From Pseudomonas sp. S09G 359 (GTDB lineage Bacteria; Pseudomonadota; Gammaproteobacteria; Pseudomonadales; Pseudomonadaceae): a stretch of DNA of 64,000 bases. Below the pieces are notes generated by a model. That model did not search any database, was not told the DNA's origin, and was given only the letters and a program-made list of their open reading frames with translations. Below, piece after piece: positions 47,800 to 58,540 of this stretch (the stretch's first letter is position 1; each line of letters opens with the position of its first letter). The DNA lies in the NCBI RefSeq assembly GCF_002843605.1, contig NZ_CP025263.1, positions 4,307,501 through 4,371,500 of the forward strand, in the 5' to 3' direction. The position numbers and the translations under genes are program-made.

Positions 47800-47829
47800 A
47801 TGTGGGAGGGGGCTTGCCCCCGATGGCGG
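47800..47829. repeat. REP palindrome upstream of the RAYT gene
   Basis: ATGTGGGAGGGGGCTTGCCC followed by CCGATGGCGG, the dominant REP class, 90 bp before the transposase start. Confidence 0.88.
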
Positions 47830-47919
47830 CCTATCAGACACATCCCGCCAAAAGCCTGTCGATCACTCTTGTAACAGCCGATCTAGCCTCTCAGAACCAT
47901 CTGGAAGAGAGGCCAAGGA

Positions 47920-48378
47920 ATGGCAGACTTACCCGCTTCACACCGCCTGCGCATCGGGCGCTTCAGCGAACCCAACCGCATCTACCTCATCACCACCAAC
48001 ACTCACGAACGCATTCCCATTTTCAGCAACTTCCACTTGGGTCGGCTGCTGGTCTGGCAATTTCGGCTGGCACAACACCAAGGGCTCGCGAACTCCCTTG
48101 CGTGGGTGATCATGCCGGACCATTTTCATTGGATTATTGAGTTGAAAAAAGGCTCCCTTGCAGATCTGATGCGACAGGTAAAATCCAAGAGCACGCGGTC
48201 CGTTAATGGCGTAAGTGGTCGCAAGGGAAGACTATGGCAGGAAAGCTTTCATGACCGCGCACTGCGCAAGGAGGATGATCTAGTGAAGATGGCGAGGTAT
48301 GTAGTGGCTAATCCATTGCGAGCAGGCTTGGTGAAAAAAATCGGCGACTACCCGTTGTGGGATGCCATCTGGATCTAA
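47920..48378 (+). CDS. REP-associated tyrosine transposase (RAYT, IS200-like Y1 family)
   Basis: 152-residue single-strand DNA transposase. The HUH metal motif is in VIMPDHFHWIIEL and the catalytic tyrosine in MARYVVANPLRAGLV, with the RAYT-typical GRLWQESFHDRALR between them. AAGGA precedes ATG 47920. It is flanked by a single REP on the left and a REPIN on the right of the same class found through the window, the usual setting of the enzyme that cuts and spreads these palindromes. Both catalytic motifs are intact. Confidence 0.93.
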   Translation: MADLPASHRLRIGRFSEPNRIYLITTNTHERIPIFSNFHLGRLLVWQFRLAQHQGLANSLAWVIMPDHFHWIIELKKGSLADLMRQVKSKSTRSVNGVSGRKGRLWQESFHDRALRKEDDLVKMARYVVANPLRAGLVKKIGDYPLWDAIWI

Positions 48379-48395
48379 CATCACACACTGTTCAA

Positions 48396-48468
48396 ATGTG
48401 GGAGGGGGCTTGCCCCCGATAACAGGGTGACTGACCCACCGCTATCGGGGGCAAGCCCCCTCCCACAT
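48396..48468. repeat. REPIN downstream of the RAYT gene
   Basis: ATGTGGGAGGGGGCTTGCC and GGCAAGCCCCCTCCCACAT arms with a short spacer, starting 17 bp after the transposase stop. Confidence 0.9.
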
Positions 48469-48482
48469 TTTTCAACCGTATT

Positions 48483-49766
48483 TCAGGCGGCTAACTTGCC
48501 GCTGGCGATGGCTGCAGAGGCTGCCACCATCGCCCGCAGCAACACCGCACACCCCGCTGCCAAATCATCCGGCGCCGCATTCTCGATCTCGTTGTGGCTG
48601 ATGCCGCCCTCGCACGGCACGAAAATCATCCCCGCCGGGCCGAGTTCGGCGACGAAGATCGCGTCGTGCCCTGCCCCGCTGACGATGTCCATGTTCGACA
48701 GGCCCAAACCATTCGCGGCATCGCGCACGGCGTCCACGCAGCCCTTGTCGAAATACAGCGGCGGGAAATCGGCGGTAGGCTCCATCTCATACGTCAGCCC
48801 ATGCTTGGCGCAGGTCTCATCGATCACCTTGCGCACCTGGGCAATCATCGAGTCCAGCCGCGCCGGCTCCAGGTGACGAAAATCCAGGGTCATGCGCACT
48901 TCGCCAGGGATCACGTTGCGCGAGCCGGGATAAGCCTGCAGGCAACCCACGGTGCCACACGCGTGCGGCTGATGCCCCAACGCCGCCGCATTCACTGCGG
49001 CAACCACGGCGGCAGCCCCCACCAGCGCATCCTTGCGCAGGTGCATCGGCGTCGGCCCCGCATGGGCTTCAACGCCGCGCAGCTTCAGGTCGAACCACTT
49101 CTGCCCCAACGCGCCGAGCACCACGCCGATGGTTTTTTTCTCATCTTCAAGAATCGGCCCTTGTTCGATATGCGCTTCGAAATACGCGCCGACCTTGTGC
49201 CCACTCACAGCACGCGAACCGGCATAGCCAATCGCATCAAGTGCGTCACCCACCGTCACGCCATCGGCATCGGTCTTGGCCAAGGTATCGGCCAGGGTAA
49301 ATTTCTCGGCAAACACGCCGGAACCCATCATGCACGGTGGAAAGCGCGAGCCTTCCTCGTTGGTCCACACCACCACCTCCAGCGGCGCTTCGGTTTCGAT
49401 ATTGAGGTCATTCAGTGTGCGCAACACCTCCACACCGGCCAGCACGCCAAAGCAGCCATCGAACTTGCCGCCGGTGGGCTGGGTATCGATATGGCTGCCG
49501 GTCATCACCGGTGGCAGGTTGGGATTGCGCCCAGGGCGACGGGCGAAGATATTGCCGATGCCGTCGACCGTCACGGTACAACCCGCCGCCTCGCACCACT
49601 GCACAAACAGGTCGCGGGCCTTGCGGTCCAGATCGGTGAGGGCCAGGCGGCACACACCGCCCTTGGGGGTGGCGCCGAGCTTGGCCAGGTCCATCAGCGA
49701 CTGCCACAAGCGGTCGCGGTTAACGTGCTGATGGGTCGATTGCAGAACGTCGAGGGCAGCGTTCAT
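48483..49766 (-). CDS. Zn-dependent N-carbamoyl amidohydrolase (beta-ureidopropionase type)
   Basis: M20-family amidase/carbamoylase of 427 residues. Metal ligands are in TGSHIDTQPTGGKFDG, WTNEEGSRFPP (catalytic Glu pair), AHIEQGP, and the terminal GISHNEIE; the dimerisation loop contains GVEAHAGPTPM. In this cluster it should release beta-alanine (or 3-aminoisobutyrate), CO2 and ammonia from the carbamoyl product of dihydropyrimidinase, the last step of the reductive pyrimidine route. Allantoate or hydantoin specificity is possible by fold but less likely here. It lies behind the NCS1 gene on the same strand, separated by a REPIN. Confidence 0.87.
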   Translation of the reverse strand: MNAALDVLQSTHQHVNRDRLWQSLMDLAKLGATPKGGVCRLALTDLDRKARDLFVQWCEAAGCTVTVDGIGNIFARRPGRNPNLPPVMTGSHIDTQPTGGKFDGCFGVLAGVEVLRTLNDLNIETEAPLEVVVWTNEEGSRFPPCMMGSGVFAEKFTLADTLAKTDADGVTVGDALDAIGYAGSRAVSGHKVGAYFEAHIEQGPILEDEKKTIGVVLGALGQKWFDLKLRGVEAHAGPTPMHLRKDALVGAAAVVAAVNAAALGHQPHACGTVGCLQAYPGSRNVIPGEVRMTLDFRHLEPARLDSMIAQVRKVIDETCAKHGLTYEMEPTADFPPLYFDKGCVDAVRDAANGLGLSNMDIVSGAGHDAIFVAELGPAGMIFVPCEGGISHNEIENAAPDDLAAGCAVLLRAMVAASAAIASGKLAA

Positions 49767-49810
49767 ATGGATCTCCTCAGGATGTATTTCTTATGGATTG
49801 ACCCGGTCAA

Positions 49811-49899
49811 ATGTGGGAGCTGGCTTGCCTGCGATACAGGCAACTCGATGTTTCTGCCGAACCGAGGTGATGCAATCGCAGGCAAGCCGGCTCCCACAG
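49811..49899. repeat. REPIN of a third class (GTGGGAGCTGGCTTGCCTGCGAT)
   Basis: Arms ATGTGGGAGCTGGCTTGCCT and AGGCAAGCCGGCTCCCACA around a 45-bp spacer, between the transporter and amidohydrolase genes. A different core from the dominant class. Confidence 0.87.
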
Positions 49900-49908
49900 T
49901 AACCGTGT

Positions 49909-51396
49909 TTACAAGGGTGATTTAGCGGCAACCGGACGGATGCCGCGCTTGGCATTGAGGCCGTAATACAGCAAGCCACCCAGCGCCGAACCGGTGAACC
50001 AGCCGTAGCTGTAGAACCAGCTGAACGCATCGCTGCCCAACGACAGCAAGGTCAGCACCACCGGCACGCCAAAGGCGATAAAGCCGCTCCAGTTCCATGC
50101 CGGGTAGACGTCATCGCGATACAAACCGGCCAGGTCGAGCTGTTGTTTGCGGGTGATGAAGTAGTCCACCACCATGATCCCGGCAATCGGCCCCAGCAGG
50201 CTTGAGTAGCCCAGCAACCAGTTGGAATACACGGTTTCCAGGCTCACATCCGAGACGATCAGCCCGAGCTTTTTCAACAGTTCATGCCCCATCAGCGCCA
50301 GCCCGACCAGGCCGGTGAGGATCACCGCGGTGGTGCGGTTGATCAGCTTGGGGGCAATGTTCTGGAAGTCGTTGGTGGGCGAGACGATGTTCGCCGCCGT
50401 ATTGGTGGACAAGGTGGCGATGATGATCAGCGCCATGGCGATGGCCACCCACACCGGGCTTTGGATATGCCCGATCAGGGTCACCGGGTCGGACACGCTC
50501 ACGCCGACCAGTTTCACCGAGGCGGCGGTCATGATCACGCCAAGGGCGGCGAACAGGAACATGGTCAGCGGCAGGCCGAAAATCTGCCCGAGTATCTGGT
50601 CCTTCTGGCTTTTGGCATAGCGGCTGAAATCCGGGATATTCAGCGACAAGGTGGCCCAGAAACCCACCATCGCGGTGAGGCCGGCCATGAAGTAACCCGT
50701 GAGGCTCGCACCTTCAGGACGTTTCGGCGGGATCGCCATCAGTTCGCTCAACGACACATTGGGCATCGCCCACACCAGCAGACCGACGCCCACCGCCACC
50801 AGCAGCGGCGCCGACAAGGTTTCCAGGCGCTTGATCGACTCGGCACCACGCAGCACCACCCACAAGTTCAGGCACCAGAAAATCATGAAGCCGATCACTT
50901 CACCGGTGCCGCCAAGGGACTTCCAGCCCTCGAAAATCGAACCGAGAAACAGGTGGATCGCCAGCCCGCCGAACATCGTCTGGATGCCAAACCAGCCACA
51001 GGCCACCAGCGCGCGAATCAGGCACGGCACATTGGAGCCGAGGATGCCGAACGACGAGCGCAACAGCACCGGGAACGGAATACCGTACTTGGTGCCAGGA
51101 AACGCGTTAAGCGTCAGCGGGATCAGCACCACGATATTGGCCAGCAAGATGGCCATCAGCGCCTCGCCCACCGACAATCCGAAATACGCGGTCAGCACCC
51201 CGCCCAAGGTGTACGTGGGCACGCAGATCGACATGCCGACCCACAGCGCGGTGATGTGCCACTTGTTCCAGGTGCGTTCGTGCACCTTCGTCGGTGCCAT
51301 GTCGTGGTTGTAGCGAGGGCTGTCGAGGACGTCGGGGCCGGCGTCGAGTTCGTACAGGCCGTTGCGTTCAATGACTTGCGATCTGTTCTGTTGCAT
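49909..51396 (-). CDS. NCS1-family nucleobase/hydantoin permease
   Basis: 495-residue sodium- or proton-coupled importer of the Mhp1/CodB type, with 12 membrane helices. Family marks are RTWNKWHITALWVGMSICVPTYTLGG, GTKYGIPFPVLLRSSFGI, GWFGIQTMFGG, NIPDFSRYAKSQKDQ and NTAANIVSPTNDF. It is divergent from dihydropyrimidinase across a 590-bp regulatory region and precedes the amidohydrolase gene, so it most likely imports uracil, thymine or dihydropyrimidines. The exact substrate cannot be read from sequence. Confidence 0.9.
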   Translation of the reverse strand: MQQNRSQVIERNGLYELDAGPDVLDSPRYNHDMAPTKVHERTWNKWHITALWVGMSICVPTYTLGGVLTAYFGLSVGEALMAILLANIVVLIPLTLNAFPGTKYGIPFPVLLRSSFGILGSNVPCLIRALVACGWFGIQTMFGGLAIHLFLGSIFEGWKSLGGTGEVIGFMIFWCLNLWVVLRGAESIKRLETLSAPLLVAVGVGLLVWAMPNVSLSELMAIPPKRPEGASLTGYFMAGLTAMVGFWATLSLNIPDFSRYAKSQKDQILGQIFGLPLTMFLFAALGVIMTAASVKLVGVSVSDPVTLIGHIQSPVWVAIAMALIIIATLSTNTAANIVSPTNDFQNIAPKLINRTTAVILTGLVGLALMGHELLKKLGLIVSDVSLETVYSNWLLGYSSLLGPIAGIMVVDYFITRKQQLDLAGLYRDDVYPAWNWSGFIAFGVPVVLTLLSLGSDAFSWFYSYGWFTGSALGGLLYYGLNAKRGIRPVAAKSPL

Positions 51397-53427
<2,031 letters not shown>

Positions 53428-53431
53428 GACC

Positions 53432-53473
53432 GCTATCGGGGGCAAGTCGAATCGTCGCACCGCCCCTCCCACA
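53432..53473. repeat. REP variant with the inserted 16-bp loop
   Basis: TATCGGGGGCAAG then TCGAATCGTCGCACCG then CCCCTCCCACA, same insert as at 47715 and 56251. Confidence 0.8.
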
Positions 53474-53506
53474 ATGACCTCATTCCAACAGGATAAACGC
53501 GGTCAA

Positions 53507-53535
53507 ATGTGGGAGGGGGCTTGCCCCCGATGAGG
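53507..53535. repeat. REP palindrome
   Basis: ATGTGGGAGGGGGCTTGCCC with CCGATGAGG, tail-to-tail with the variant REP just upstream, between hydA and preT. Confidence 0.85.
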
Positions 53536-53597
53536 CCCGAACAGGCAACAAAAATGCCCGCTAGAGGCAATCCAAAAAAAACCGTGAGGCCAAAACC

Positions 53598-54965
53598 GTG
53601 ATCCAGACCCTGACCCACCTCCCCCATCCCGTTGAGGATGGTGCAACCCTCGCCAGCCATTTCACCGACCTGGCGCCGCCGCTGAATGCGCGCCAGGCGC
53701 AACTGGAGGCCTCGCGCTGCCTGTATTGCTACGACGCGCCGTGCGTGAACGCGTGCCCCAGCGAAATCGACATCCCGTCGTTCATCCGCAATATCCACAC
53801 TGAAAACGTGCAAGGCGCCGCGCAAAAAATCCTCTCGGCCAATATCCTCGGCGGCAGTTGCGCGCGGGTTTGCCCCACGGAGATTCTTTGCCAGCAAGCC
53901 TGTGTGCGTAACAACGCCGAAGAATGCGCCCCGGTGCTGATTGGCCTGCTGCAACGCTACGCCATCGACAACGCACACTTCAGCGAGCACCCATTCCAGC
54001 GCGCCGCGCCGACCGGCAAGCGTATCGCCGTAGTCGGCGCCGGGCCGGCCGGCCTCGCCTGCGCCCACCGCGCAGCCTTGCACGGGCATGACGTGGTGAT
54101 TTTCGAAGCCCGGGAAAAAGCCGGCGGCCTGAATGAATACGGGATCGCCAAGTACAAGCTGGTGGATGATTTTGCCCAGCAGGAGCTGGACTTCCTCCTG
54201 CAAATCGGTGGCATCGAGATCCGCCACGGCCAACGCCTGGGTGGCAACCTGACCTTGAACGAACTGCACCAGCAATTCGATTCGGTGTTTCTCGGCTTGG
54301 GCCTCGCGGCGAGCAAACAGCTCGGTTTGCCCCATGAGGACGCGCCCGGGCTGCTCGCCGCTACCGACTATATCCGCGAACTGCGCCAGGCCGATGATCT
54401 CACCCAACTGCCCCTGGCTGACCGCTGCATCGTGCTCGGCGCCGGCAACACGGCCATCGACATGGCCGTGCAAATGGCCCGCCTCGGTGCCCGCGATGTC
54501 AACCTGGTGTACCGCCGTGGCCTGTCCGACATGGGCGCGACCCAGCATGAGCAGGACATCGCCAAGGCCAACCAGGTGCGCCTGCTGACCTGGGCCCAAC
54601 CCGAGGAAGTCTTGCTGGATGATCAGGGCCATGTGCGCGGCATGCGTTTCCTGCGTACGCGTATGGAAAACGGCCGCCTGCTCCCGACCGGCGAAACCTT
54701 CGAGCTGGCCGCCGATGCAGTCTTCAAAGCCATCGGCCAAGGGTTTGACAGCGAGGCGCTGCACGACCCGCTGGCCCAGCAACTGCACCGCGTGGGCGAG
54801 CGGATTTTCGTCGACGAACACCTGCAAACCAGTATTCCCGGGGTGTACGCCGGCGGCGACTGCGTCAGCCTCGGCCAGGACCTCACCGTGCAGGCGGTGC
54901 AACACGGCAAGCTGGCCGCCGAAGCCATGCACGCCCAACTCATGCTGACTGTGGAGGCTGCGTAA
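53598..54965 (+). CDS. preT: Dihydropyrimidine dehydrogenase, NAD(P)H-oxidising flavin subunit PreT
   Basis: 455-residue FAD/Fe-S subunit that takes electrons from NAD(P)H to PreA. N-terminal 4Fe-4S cysteines (ASRCLYCYDAPCVNACP and GSCARVCPTEILCQQACV), FAD site [17 protein letters not shown], second nucleotide site IVLGAGNTAIDMAVQMARLGA and the closing VYAGGDCVSLGQDLTVQAV. The GTG start at 53598 has GAGG upstream. Its TAA overlaps the preA ATG (TAATG), so both subunits are made together. Confidence 0.94.
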   Translation: MIQTLTHLPHPVEDGATLASHFTDLAPPLNARQAQLEASRCLYCYDAPCVNACPSEIDIPSFIRNIHTENVQGAAQKILSANILGGSCARVCPTEILCQQACVRNNAEECAPVLIGLLQRYAIDNAHFSEHPFQRAAPTGKRIAVVGAGPAGLACAHRAALHGHDVVIFEAREKAGGLNEYGIAKYKLVDDFAQQELDFLLQIGGIEIRHGQRLGGNLTLNELHQQFDSVFLGLGLAASKQLGLPHEDAPGLLAATDYIRELRQADDLTQLPLADRCIVLGAGNTAIDMAVQMARLGARDVNLVYRRGLSDMGATQHEQDIAKANQVRLLTWAQPEEVLLDDQGHVRGMRFLRTRMENGRLLPTGETFELAADAVFKAIGQGFDSEALHDPLAQQLHRVGERIFVDEHLQTSIPGVYAGGDCVSLGQDLTVQAVQHGKLAAEAMHAQLMLTVEAA

Positions 54966-56239
54966 TGGCCGATCTCTCGATTGTATTTGCCGGTATCAAA
55001 GCCCCCAACCCCTTCTGGCTGGCCTCCGCACCGCCCACCGACAAAGCCTACAACGTGGTCCGCGCCTTTGAAGCCGGCTGGGGCGGCGTGGTGTGGAAAA
55101 CCCTCGGCGAAGACCCGGCCGCGGTGAATGTGTCGTCACGCTACTCGGCGCACTACGGTGCCAACCGTGAAGTGCTGGGCATCAACAACATTGAGCTGAT
55201 CACCGACCGCTCCCTGGAGATCAACCTCAAGGAAATCACCCAGGTCAAAAAAGACTGGCCCGACCGCGCGCTGATCGTGTCGCTGATGGTGCCGTGCGTG
55301 GAAGAATCCTGGAAAAACATCCTGCCGCTGGTGGAAGCCACCGGTTGCGACGGCATCGAGCTGAACTTCGGCTGCCCCCACGGCATGCCCGAACGGGGCA
55401 TGGGCGCGGCGGTGGGCCAGGTGCCGGAATATGTGGAACAGGTGACGCGCTGGTGCAAGACGTATTGCTCGCTGCCGGTGATCGTCAAGCTCACGCCAAA
55501 CATCACCGATATCCGTGTGGCGGCGCGCGCGGCCTATCGCGGTGGCGCGGATGCGGTGTCGCTGATCAACACCATCAACTCCATCACCAGCGTCGACCTG
55601 GAACGCATGGTCGCGCTGCCGATGGTCGGCACCCAGAGCACCCACGGCGGCTATTGCGGATCGGCGGTGAAGCCGATTGCATTGAATATGGTCGCAGAAA
55701 TCGCCCGCGACCCGCAGACCCAAGGCCTGCCGATCTGCGGCATCGGCGGTATCGGCAACTGGCGCGACGCGGCGGAATTCGTCGCCCTGGGCTGCGGCGC
55801 GGTGCAGGTGTGCACGGCCGCGATGCTGCACGGGTTTCGGATTGTCGAGGAAATGAAAGACGGCCTGTCGCGCTGGATGGACAGTCAAGGGTACGCGAGC
55901 TTGCAGGAATTTTCCGGGCGGGCGGTGGGCAATACTACGGATTGGAAGTACCTGGACATCAACTACCAGGTAATCGCCAAGATTGACCAGCAGGCCTGCA
56001 TCGGCTGTGGGCGTTGCCACATAGCTTGTGAGGATACGTCGCACCAGGCAATCGCCAGTTTGAAACAGGCAGATGGCACGCATAAGTACGAGGTGATTGA
56101 TGACGAGTGCGTGGGTTGTAACCTGTGCCAGATCACCTGCCCGGTGGCGGATTGCATCGAGATGGTGCCGATGGACACGGGCAAGCCGTTTCTGAATTGG
56201 ACGCAGGATCCGAGGAATCCTTACCGAGAGGCTGTGTAG
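54965..56239 (+). CDS. preA: Dihydropyrimidine dehydrogenase, catalytic subunit PreA
   Basis: 424-residue FMN barrel related to dihydroorotate dehydrogenase, fused to a C-terminal ferredoxin domain. It reduces uracil and thymine to dihydropyrimidines, the first step of the route. The barrel has IKAPNPFWLASAPPTDKAYNV, IELNFGCPHGMPERGMGAAVG (catalytic Cys region), VIVKLTPNITDI and PICGIGGIGNWRDAAEF. The tail carries two 4Fe-4S sets (QQACIGCGRCHIACED and DDECVGCNLCQITCPV). Confidence 0.95.
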   Translation: MADLSIVFAGIKAPNPFWLASAPPTDKAYNVVRAFEAGWGGVVWKTLGEDPAAVNVSSRYSAHYGANREVLGINNIELITDRSLEINLKEITQVKKDWPDRALIVSLMVPCVEESWKNILPLVEATGCDGIELNFGCPHGMPERGMGAAVGQVPEYVEQVTRWCKTYCSLPVIVKLTPNITDIRVAARAAYRGGADAVSLINTINSITSVDLERMVALPMVGTQSTHGGYCGSAVKPIALNMVAEIARDPQTQGLPICGIGGIGNWRDAAEFVALGCGAVQVCTAAMLHGFRIVEEMKDGLSRWMDSQGYASLQEFSGRAVGNTTDWKYLDINYQVIAKIDQQACIGCGRCHIACEDTSHQAIASLKQADGTHKYEVIDDECVGCNLCQITCPVADCIEMVPMDTGKPFLNWTQDPRNPYREAV

Positions 56240-56246
56240 GTCTCTA

Positions 56247-56295
56247 GGCCCTCATCGGGGGCAAGTCGAATCGTCGCACCGCCCCCGATGAGGCC
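56247..56295. repeat. REP-derived hairpin with the 16-bp insert as loop
   Basis: CTCATCGGGGGC / GCCCCCGATGAG perfect 12-bp stem around AAGTCGAATCGTCGCACC. It lies between the convergent preA and TetR genes and may terminate both. Confidence 0.8.
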
Positions 56296-56314
56296 ATAAG
56301 CCCCAGCAAAAAAC

Positions 56315-56935
56315 TCAAGGCTCCAACCCAATCCCCCGCAAAATCACCCCTGTCACCGTCTGAATCGCCTTCTCGAACTGCATATCCGACAACGGCTGGT
56401 GATCATTCAAGATCTTCACCTGATGATCAAAGTCTGCGTAGTGCTGGGTCGAAGCCCAGATCATATACAGCAGGCTCGACGGTTCCACCGGCAGGATGCG
56501 TTTGTCCTCAACCCATTGGCGAATTTTCGCTTCCTTCATCTTGGCCCAGTCGTACAGGCTTTCATCCAATGCCTCACCGAGGGTGGGCGCGCCGTGGATG
56601 ATTTCATTGGCCCAGACTTTCGAACCATAGGGCCGCGTGCGCGAGCGCTGCATCTTGGCGCGGATATAGCTGCTGAGCACCACCCGTGGGTCATCGAAGG
56701 TTTCAAAGCTCAGGGCGTCCTGCTTCCACACTTCCAGCAAGTCGAACAACACCGCGCTGTACAGCTCACTCTTGGTGGTGAAGTAATAATGCAGGTTGGA
56801 ACGCGGCAGTTGCACTTCTTCGGCAATATCCGCCATGGCGGTGCTGCCATAGCCTTTCTCGGCGAAGATTTTCTCCGCCGCCAACAGGATTTTTTCGACG
56901 TTGTTCCGACGAATTCCGATCTTGTGATTGCCCAT
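56315..56935 (-). CDS. TetR-family regulator, RutR-like
   Basis: 206-residue repressor. The N-terminal HTH is KILLAAEKIFAEKGYGSTAMADIAEEVQLPRSNLHYYFTTKSELY and the C-terminal part (SKVWANEIIHGAPTLGEAL, HYADFDHQVKILN) resembles the YcdC/RutR ligand-binding domain that senses uracil or thymine. ATG 56935 has GGGAG upstream; the longer frame to 57052 is not homologous. Position at the end of the pyrimidine genes makes it the likely local regulator, perhaps through the inverted repeat at 51891. Confidence 0.86.
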   Translation of the reverse strand: MGNHKIGIRRNNVEKILLAAEKIFAEKGYGSTAMADIAEEVQLPRSNLHYYFTTKSELYSAVLFDLLEVWKQDALSFETFDDPRVVLSSYIRAKMQRSRTRPYGSKVWANEIIHGAPTLGEALDESLYDWAKMKEAKIRQWVEDKRILPVEPSSLLYMIWASTQHYADFDHQVKILNDHQPLSDMQFEKAIQTVTGVILRGIGLEP

Positions 56936-57051
56936 AAGGGCTCCCTGACAACTACGTGGCTCAAAGACTACCATCCGCTCTAGATCGGGGCGACAGGCTG
57001 AGCCGAAACTTCGTACACTGCCCGCTCCTAACCATTGATTGGTATTGCACA

Positions 57052-57417
57052 ATGTTGATCAAGAAAACCCTCACCACCCTTGCCCTGCTTGCCTCCCTGC
57101 TGGGGGCTTCGACGGCCTTTGCCCACGCCCACCTCACCGGCGCCACGCCGGCGGCCGACAGCAGCGTCGCCGCGCCTGCGGATCTGCGCCTGACCTTCAG
57201 CGAAGGCGTCGAGGCCACGTTCACCAAGGTGTCCCTGAGCAAGGACGGCACCGAACTCGCCATCAAGGGCCTGGAAACCCCGGACGCCGACAAAAAAGTG
57301 CTGGTGGTCACGCCTGCCGCGCCGCTGGCCGCCGGCACCTACAAGGTGGTGTGGAACGCGGTGTCGGTCGACACCCACAAGAGCAACGGTGAATACAGCT
57401 TCAAGGTCGGCCAATAA
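57052..57417 (+). CDS. copC: Copper resistance protein CopC
   Basis: 121-residue periplasmic copper carrier. Signal peptide ending AFAHAH places His at the mature N-terminus, the classical Cu(II) ligand, and the beta-barrel CopC fold follows (ATPAADSSVAAPADLRLTFSEGV, YKVVWNAVSVDTHKSNGEYSFKV with a second conserved His). ATG 57052 is preferred because the signal peptide then has normal length. Four bases separate it from copD. Confidence 0.93.
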   Translation: MLIKKTLTTLALLASLLGASTAFAHAHLTGATPAADSSVAAPADLRLTFSEGVEATFTKVSLSKDGTELAIKGLETPDADKKVLVVTPAAPLAAGTYKVVWNAVSVDTHKSNGEYSFKVGQ

Positions 57418-57420
57418 CCC

Positions 57421-58278
57421 ATGGCGACCCTGCTGGTGCTGTGCCGGTTCGTGCATTTTGTAGTCGTGTTGCTGATGTTCGGGGCCTGTGTGTTCAGGCC
57501 CTGGTTGCTCGGCACGGGCGCCCAGCCAGCGCTGGACCGGCAGTTGCTGCGCATCAACCGTGGCCTGGCCTGGGTGGGGCTGCTTTCCGGCGTCGCCTGG
57601 CTGTTGTTGATCACGGCAAGCATGGCCGGCAGTTGGGACGCCGCGTTGCAACCCGCCACCGTGCAATTGTTGCTGGGCAAAACCTTTTTTGGCCAGGTGT
57701 GGGTCTGGCACCTGTTGCTCAACCTGCTACTGGTGATGGTGCTGGCCAAACCCTGGCCGGCCCTGCGCCTGCCGTTGACCGCCCTGCTGCTGGCGACGCT
57801 GGCCCCGGTCGGCCACGGCGCTATGCTCGATGGGCTGAGCGGGCAATTGCTGATCCTCAACCAGGTGGTGCATCTGGTATGCGTGGGCGCCTGGCTCGGC
57901 GGGCTGTTGCTGCTGGTGTTGATCCTCCGGCAGCCGCAGGGTTTTGCACTGGAGCCGATTCTGCGACGCTTCAGCGGCGTGGGTTATGGCTTGGTCGCCG
58001 GGTTGCTGGTGACCGGCTTGATCAACGTGCGCGTGCTCACCGGGCAGTTGTGGCCCACCCCGTTGTTCAATGGTTTTGCCCTGATTTTGCTGATCAAGGC
58101 GATGTTGGTGCTGGGCATGTTGGCGTTGGCCTTGCTGAATCGATTGCGCGTGGAGCGCTGCGAAGACAGGGTGGGTGCCTTGAAGACCAGTGTGATGGTG
58201 GAATGGCTACTAGGTGTTTCAGCGGTGGCGGCCGTGTCGCTGCTTGGCACACTTCCGCCCATGGTCATCCCCCACTGA
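57421..58278 (+). CDS. copD: Copper homeostasis membrane protein CopD
   Basis: 285-residue inner-membrane protein with about eight helices, partner of CopC in moving copper across the inner membrane. Conserved histidines in RFVHFVVVLLMFGACVF, VWVWHLLLN, GHGAMLDG and NQVVHLVCVGAWLGGLLLL match the family. It forms a two-gene unit with copC. No CopAB or CopRS genes are in the window, so the copper operon is the short CopCD form. Confidence 0.92.
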   Translation: MATLLVLCRFVHFVVVLLMFGACVFRPWLLGTGAQPALDRQLLRINRGLAWVGLLSGVAWLLLITASMAGSWDAALQPATVQLLLGKTFFGQVWVWHLLLNLLLVMVLAKPWPALRLPLTALLLATLAPVGHGAMLDGLSGQLLILNQVVHLVCVGAWLGGLLLLVLILRQPQGFALEPILRRFSGVGYGLVAGLLVTGLINVRVLTGQLWPTPLFNGFALILLIKAMLVLGMLALALLNRLRVERCEDRVGALKTSVMVEWLLGVSAVAAVSLLGTLPPMVIPH

Positions 58279-58301
58279 TAACCTTCTCTTGAAATGCGCT
58301 C

Positions 58302-58392
58302 AGTGTGGGAGGAGGCTTGCCCCCGATAGCGGAGTGTCAGCAGTACTCATGTTGACTGACACACTGCTACCGGGGGCAAGCCCCCTCCCACA
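58302..58392. repeat. REPIN between copD and oprD
   Basis: GTGTGGGAGGAGGCTTGCCC (one base off the class core) and GGGCAAGCCCCCTCCCACA arms with about 45 bp between. Confidence 0.87.
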
Positions 58393-58483
58393 TTGATTGT
58401 GCTCACTTCACATCGCCGCGACCTGGTCATCGTATAACTTCCGCTTGACACCCCACGAAAACCTCGCAAATATCAGCCCCAAT

Positions 58484-58503
58484 GTTGTACGACGACGTAT
58501 AAC
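58484..58503. promoter_or_regulatory. Operator-like site GTTGTACGACGACGTATAAC
   Basis: Imperfect inverted repeat (GTTGTACG, ACGA, CGTATAAC) 38 bp before the porin start. Fifteen of 20 bases match the site at 59986 upstream of udh, in the same orientation. Shape fits a GntR/FadR-family dimer. Confidence 0.65.
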
Positions 58504-58540
58504 AAATAATAAAAACAACAAAAGAAAAGGGAGCTTCACT

